NCBI GenBank assembly: GCA_028702395.1
Contig: JAQVOV010000049.1
Location: 3,353 to 10,615, forward strand
From: Candidatus Omnitrophota bacterium
Lineage (GTDB): Bacteria > Omnitrophota > Gorgyraeia > JABMRN01
DNA length: 7,263 nucleotides
Direction of reading: 5' to 3'
Part shown: positions 1-6,200 of the stretch, piece after piece
How the letters are laid out: every line of letters starts with the position of its first letter
Position numbering within the stretch: the stretch's first letter is position 1
Translations under genes and position numbers: made by a program
Notes under the pieces: model-generated
Told to the model about the DNA's origin: nothing
The model's database searches: none
What the model saw: only the letters and a program-made list of their open reading frames with translations

Positions 1-34
1 TGCATTAGGAGATAAAAAAGGAAGCTTGCAGAGG

Positions 35-63
35 TTGGTTTCTTAGCAAATATAGGATATAAT
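35..63 (+). promoter_or_regulatory. Sigma-70-type promoter for the giant gene
   Basis: A perfect -10 hexamer TATAAT lies at 58-63. A -35-like TTGGTT lies at 35-40 (TTG matches the consensus TTGACA), and the spacer of 41-57 is the optimal 17 bp. Transcription would start near 70, leaving a 5' leader of about 40 nt before the ATG at 111. The spacing and the exact -10 make this a credible housekeeping promoter, although AT-rich DNA yields such matches by chance. It implies that the giant gene is the first gene of its transcript. A small imperfect palindrome, CGTTAAACG at 79-87, lies just downstream of the predicted start, but there is no firm reason to call it an operator. Confidence 0.55.
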
Positions 64-97
64 TGATGTATATTATTACGTTAAACGAATAAAAAGG

Positions 98-103
98 TAA
101 GGT
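98..103 (+). promoter_or_regulatory. Ribosome-binding site deciding the start at 111
   Basis: TAAGGT at 98-103 is a Shine-Dalgarno-like sequence whose AAGG core ends 8 nt before the ATG at 111, a normal spacing. An in-frame stop (TAA, 90-92) lies upstream, so the gene cannot start much earlier; the only other upstream candidate is TTG at 105, which is too close to the site. A purine-rich AAAGGAG at 166-172 precedes an in-frame ATG at 186, but that start would remove the basic residues from the signal peptide. The start at 111 is therefore preferred. Confidence 0.55.
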
Positions 104-110
104 ATTGTAT

Positions 111-257
111 ATGAGATTAAACGGCAGGATCTATACAAATACTCGTTGTGGTATTATGGGTTTTCAAAGGAGACCATTAAAGGTAATGGCGGTCATTACT
201 TTGTGGTCTTTTTTGCTTTCTATAGGAGGTGGTCTCCACTTAGAAAGCGCTGGGGCT
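111..257 (+). other. Signal peptide, residues 1-49
   Basis: A basic n-region (Arg20, Arg21, Lys24) precedes a hydrophobic core at residues 25-42 (VMAVITLWSFLLSIGGGL). A signal-peptidase-I-like AXA motif, Ala47-Gly48-Ala49, follows, with cleavage predicted before Asp50. There is no lipobox cysteine, so a soluble rather than lipoprotein export is expected. The n-region is long (about 24 residues). If translation began at Met16 the signal would have a more typical length, but no convincing ribosome-binding site precedes that codon. Confidence 0.75.
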
Positions 258-3200
258 GATATAGGGTTGACAGAGGTACCTGCCGTTTCCTCTGTTGATC
301 CTACCAGCCCTTCTTTTTTTGATATTCCGGATTATTTGGGTCAGATCAAGGATTCCTGGCAAGGAGATTCTGATAAATTTGTTATTCATATCCAGGATGC
401 ACACTGTAACTATGATTGCCAGCATGCTATTGCCGAATTGATAGATCATTTCAGAGTTATTAGCGGTGTCAATATTGTTAATTTAGAAGGCGGAACAGGA
501 GAGTATGATTTTTCAGATTTTATGGGTATTTCGGATGCTTTAACACGCCAAAAAACAGCAGATCATTTTGTTGAAAATGGACAGATAAATGGAGCTGAAT
601 ATTATGCTATAACCAATCCTAAAAGGGTTAAGTTATGGGGGATAGAAGATGTTAAATTGTATACTAAAAATTTACAGGCTTATCGGTTAACTGATAAAAA
701 CAAGGAAGATATTGATAATTATATTAAAAGACTTATCCTTTTAACTGAACAGTTAAAAGGACAATATTATTCTGAAAAGCTTTTGATCTTAGATGAAAAT
801 ATAGCGGCCTACAAAAATGATAATGTAAAAGTAAAAGATTTTCTAAGCTTTATAAAAAGTAAAGCAAAAGAAGAGAACGTTTCATCAGATGCTTATAATG
901 CTGTTGGTCTTCTTGAGCAGGCTTTTAATATTGAAAAAAATATTGATTTTGATAAAGCAGAAAAACAAAGAGCCGCTGTGATAGAAAAAATGTGCGAGCA
1001 CCTTTCTAAAGATGATAGTAACATATTGATGCAGAGATCTCTGCAGTTTAAAACAGGACAGATATCATCAGGAGATTTTTATGCGTATATGTTCGAAAAA
1101 ATAAAGTTCTTAAATATAGATATCAGTCAATACAATGAGTTTAATAAATACGGTTTATATGTTGATATATATACAAAAATAGATAAGGACATGCTCTATG
1201 AACAGATAGTGGATTTATCAGAAGAGGTGAAATCTAAAGTCTTTCAGAATGATAAGCAGAAGTATATAAATGATCTTTCTCTGAAAATAGAGTTACTTGA
1301 TAAACTTTTCAATGCTTGTATAACAAAACAAGAATATAGGTTGTATAAGCAAAAAGGGTGGATCGCTTTAATAAAATATTTATTGCTTTTAAAAACAGAT
1401 GTTTCCCAAGAAGATATAGCTATTGTACAGGAACTTCAGGAATTCATACCTCTTATGGAAAGTTTTTATGAGTATTCGTATAAAAGAGATGATATCTTTA
1501 TCGAGAATCTAAAATTCTCTAGGAACAGACATTTAAAAAAAGAAGCGGCACTTCTGATTACAGGAGGGTTTCATACTGAAAATCTATTTGATAAGTTCAG
1601 GAAAAACGGTATTTCGTATATTTCTATCCAGCCTTCATTTAAGATCGAAAAAGATCAAAAGAACATGTATTTTGACCTGTTAAAAGGTTCTACCTCATCA
1701 ATTAGTCAGATAGTCTCTGTTAATGTTTCGTCTTTGGCAATATTTTCATATCTTACAGAACATGCAAAAGATGTGTATTCAGAAGATGTTATGAGTTTAT
1801 GGAAGATGAGTATACAAGTTGTTGCCGATCTTATTCAGACAAGACAATCCTTAGTTGTTATTGATAAAGCCGGTAAAACACTTGTTTTTTCTTTTGATGC
1901 ATCTGGAAATACTGTTGAGGGATGTATTGTTGATGGAAAGCAGGTTTTTGTAAAAGAAAAAACAGTTGCCGAAGCAGTACTCTTACAAGATAGCAAGGTT
2001 CTTAGAGCCGAAATAGCTAAACAGAAAGATGAATATGTGCTTGAAGTTACCCAAGCAGATGGTAATATCCGTTTTGAAAAGCTTGAACAGGCAGGAGAGC
2101 TTAATGCGCTGTTCTTTATTCATGAACTTAATCCTATGTTGACAGGAGATAAATATAAATACAGGGATTTTATTTTAAATATCTATAACATTATAAAAAA
2201 TGAACAGATCCCTGCATATGTTTTTTTAGAACCTATAGCGGATATTGTAGCTATTAACTCGGAAAAATTTAAGTCTTTTGCTTTCTTAACAGGTCTTCAG
2301 GATGAAGAGATCCTGATTTTGAATCAGGTATTGGATTATTTGGCAAAACGAAAGAATATATGGTTTGAATATGAAAAAAACACAATTAAAGTTTATAGGC
2401 GCAGAGGCGTAGGTCGTTTTTTTATGCCAAAAAGATTTTCAGTAATGATAGGAGAATTTGATCTTTCAGAAAAACAAAAGCAAATGTTTGATCAAAGACT
2501 TCAAACAAGCTCTGTTGCCAAAGAACAGACCTTTATAAGAGCAGTTCAAAATGTCCTGTTTGAAAAAGAAGATGCACAATTGACCAGGCATATACAAAGC
2601 TTTCTGAAAACTGATATGCCAGAAATAACAGATATAAAAATCAATGATCCTAAGTTATTCCTTATGATCGATATAATTGCAGCTAAACTGCAGCGCAATA
2701 TGTTCCTGTATAAGTCTCCCGAAAAGGAATATTTTTATCCAATTGCATATACCAGAATGCTAGAACTTTTTGCTGAGGAAGAAATAAGATTGTTTTTGAA
2801 AAAAGTAACGGTAAAGCAGTTAGAAACTTCAGTTTTTTTCATAGAAAAGATCTTTTTGGATGAAGAATTTAAAAGTATTATAAAGAGGCTAAAAAAATAC
2901 AATGCCTCGGATATTTTATATAGACTATTTTTTACAGCACAGGTTTTCAATGAAATAAATTTCTGGAATTGGAAGAACTTATCTTCAATAATAGACCTTG
3001 TTGAAGATGAGATAGATCAGTACTGGGATGATATTTTTGTTTTTATGGTCTTGCAAAAAAGTAAGCCATTTTATAGTACAAATTACAGTCTTCCTATGTT
3101 GAAACAATATTTACAATCCAAAGGGGGAGAAAAACTAGGTGTTTTTGCGACTTTTTTTATGGACATATTTAATGTAGATAAAACCCTTATTCCGCTTTTT

Positions 3201-6200
3201 GCCAGTATGATAAATAATCTTACATACACAAAATCTCCTGCTCAAATAACCGAACAAATGAAATTCGTTAAAGATTGGACAAGAACAGGTTCTTTTGTAA
3301 AGGATACAGGTTTTATAAAATATTTTTCCGAACTTTCTAATGAACAGAAAAAGTTCATAATAGATAATGAAAAAAATATCTGGCAAGAGATATCGGACGG
3401 CAATTTTGATAGCAAGAAAACTGCCCACATTGTTTTTGGGTATAAACTTCTGACAGAACAATTGAAAAGATCCAGCCAAAAGGGTGTTTATATAACTTTT
3501 GACAGATATTTAAATGTTCTTGATACAAATGAAGATATAGGTTTCTCTGAAAAGGAGATAGCCGAAATGAAATATCTTGCTTATGAATCAAAGAAAGTAA
3601 AAGAGTTTTTAAATATATTAAAACAAAAATCAGAAACATTGGGAGTTCCTTTAGTTGTGGTTGAAAATATGTCTTACGGGTGGATAGCAGCATTAGCTGT
3701 AGAGGATGAAATACAGCAGATGGGTATACGTATGATAAGGACAAAAGCAGGGTCAACAGCTGCACATGATAATCCGACAGTTATGCATGGAGCAAATGTT
3801 AATGATGATGCAGATCTTTTTTCACAGGAAGATATGGAATATATTGTTCAGAATAATCCGATCGTGGCAGTTATAGACGGCAGTTATTCATTGGATCCTG
3901 AAACAACTTCAGGGATGGCCAGACAATTTGAAAGGTATGCAGATGCACATCAGGCATACAGGAACTGGTTTTATGCAATAAGCAGAGATCCTGATAATAA
4001 TGCTTTTGGAATAAATGGTCTTATGGTAGACTCAAATACAGGGCAAAAACCTCAGTCCGTTTCAGATGCTTTAAAACTAAATCAATATTATACTTCAGTA
4101 CGTAATAGAGCTGATAGTATAGCAACTAATAGGGAAGATTATAGCATGTTTTTCTGGTATCCTGGAAGGAAAAAAATGAGTATCTGCAGTCAAAGAGAGA
4201 AAAGAGATGTTCCTTTTCAATGTGATCTTACAAATATCAATGATCCGCAGGCGCCGTATATAGACAAGATCAAAGGGCCATCGCTGGTATGGATAAACGC
4301 TAATCTGGAAAATGATATGATCCCTGAACAAATACGGTCTGGAAAAAATGGCAGATCAGGTGTTAAACAAAGGCCTGATTATCATAATTCAGCATTTTGG
4401 GATGATGTGAAAAACAGAGATAGCTTATATTTTGTGATCACTAAAACTGGTCCACAGCTTAGGCTGGATGATTTTGAAAGCAGTGTAAAAAAGTATTATA
4501 AAGAAGTTATGGACATGTCGCCAGGAGAAACAAATGTAGCAGAACAAGCAGACCATGATATTTTTCATATCAAAGGAGATTTTTCAAGTATTCTTTTTCG
4601 TATAGGGCAAGAGTTGAATATAAAAGGAATTGATGTTGTTAAAAAAATTCGAGAGAAGTTAGACGGCCGAACAAAAATCATTAAAACTGAAAACGGAAGT
4701 GTCAGATCAGAACAAGACGGGATAATCGTGATCATAGACAGCAGATTCAAAAAGGATCATGCAGGAAGAAGTCTATCAGCAGTATATGCCAGAAATGAGG
4801 CAAAAGCACAGCATGAACTTGCTGAACTAAGAGGATGGATAGAGTTTGCCAAAGATAATGGCATTGCAACAGATGAAGAGATCGAAAAAGGACTGCTTGC
4901 AAGTAAATTGAAGACATACTTTGGTCTTCTTGCAACATCATCAAAAGAGCTTAGACAACAAAAGCAGGCAGAGCTGAAAGGTCTTATTGATAAATTCCAT
5001 CAAAAAGGTATTGAAGCAGAACAAAAAGTAGAACAGGAACCTTTTCTTGAAACTGTGGATGAAGTAGAGAATATTGCCATTAGGATGATGAAAATGCATA
5101 AAGAGAAAAAGATACCTGCATCTTATCAAAATAAATTTTCAGGAGGTTCCTTTACTATGCATGGAACTAATGCCCAAACATTAAGATCTGTTTTAAATAC
5201 AGAAGGAAAACTCCTTTCTAATGTTGAACTGGATAAACGTGGGATCAAAATTCTTTCTGGTGAGAATATGGGAACTTCTTCGTTCAATAAAAATCTTGTT
5301 TCAGCTTTAAGTATTATAGGCGGTTATTTTCATAATGCTGAACAATATGCCAAGAATTGTGCGGACGGAAAGTTGGCTGTTACACCTTCAAATGTTGAAT
5401 ATCGTATTCAAAAAGCTAAACAAGGATATGAATCTCTCTTGAAAGTGGAACATGAGTCAGGACCCAGAATAGCCAGTGAGATCAAAAGACTTGATGATTT
5501 CATAAAGCAGCTCGAGAATATAAGAAAGTATTTTAATGGATTGTCAGAAGGGCAAAAAGAAGAAATTGAAGCAAACTCTAAGATACCGGTTGTTTTATAT
5601 GGGTATCATTCAGGAAAAAAGATCTCTCCGGTTTTTTCTGATTTTTCAGGGGAATTAGGTTATGACCAGATCACGGTGACACATGTTGCAACAACACTAG
5701 AGAATATGGATAAGATAAGAACATTGTTGAGGCAATATAATAGAACCGATATAGAAGTTATAACCTATCAACAAGCTGTAAAACTAAATGACTATTATAA
5801 AGCTTATTATGAAAAAATGTTCTTTGAGGGGAATGAGCAGGACTTTATTATTGCAAGTGATGGGGCATATGATCCTTTTGAGTATTTTGAGGAGTATTTT
5901 TCTTTTATAGATAAAGAGCTGCTTGATAAAAGGATAGAAGGTCTCGATCTTTGGCAAAAGAAACTCGAAGAAAATTCTTTTGAAGAATATGCGGTTATTC
6001 CAGATGTTCATGGCGATGTAAATGCTTTAAACAGGGTTTTGGATGATCTATCCAAAAAGGGAGTAAAAAAATTTATCTTTTTAGGGGATTATTTTGATAG
6101 AGGAAAAAATAATTTGGAAGTCTTTGACAGGGTTAAGCAATTAAAGGAACAAGGAAATGTTGTTTGTCTAATGGGTAATCACGATGTTATGTTCATTAAA

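Larger units (their letters stand above)
1..110. other. Upstream intergenic region
   Basis: This stretch holds the promoter and ribosome-binding site described separately. All three + frames contain stops before 111 (TAA at 13, TAG at 44, TAG at 6). The frame ending at 44-46 could be the last 14 codons of an upstream gene, but too little is visible to call it. No RNA gene or clear terminator hairpin was found. Confidence 0.5.

Noticed and set aside
1..46. Possible last 14 codons of an upstream gene, ending in TAG at 44-46
   Set aside because: The stretch is too short to show coding character, and it overlaps the -35 element of the promoter. Any AT-rich edge would give such an open stretch in one frame.
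79..87. Short palindrome CGTTAAACG in the 5' leader
   Set aside because: Four-base arms are expected by chance, and the flanking bases do not extend the symmetry, so there is no basis to call an operator or hairpin.
3741..3905. Assigning the AGSTAAHDNP/VIDGS region to phosphoribosyltransferases
   Set aside because: The characteristic PRPP-binding loop with two acidic residues followed by Thr-Gly-Thr is not present, so only a general alpha/beta fold is suggested.
2735..5129. Several short open frames of 60-136 codons out of frame or antisense to the giant gene
   Set aside because: They overlap continuous coding sequence with recognisable domains nearby and have odd compositions rich in Phe, Leu, Ile, Ser and Cys. 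They also show no recognisable domains. They are shadows of the main frame.
5784..6011. A 75-codon open frame overlapping the start of the phosphatase domain
   Set aside because: It is low-complexity (Ile, Phe, Lys rich) and overlaps the region encoding the first phosphatase motif in the main frame.
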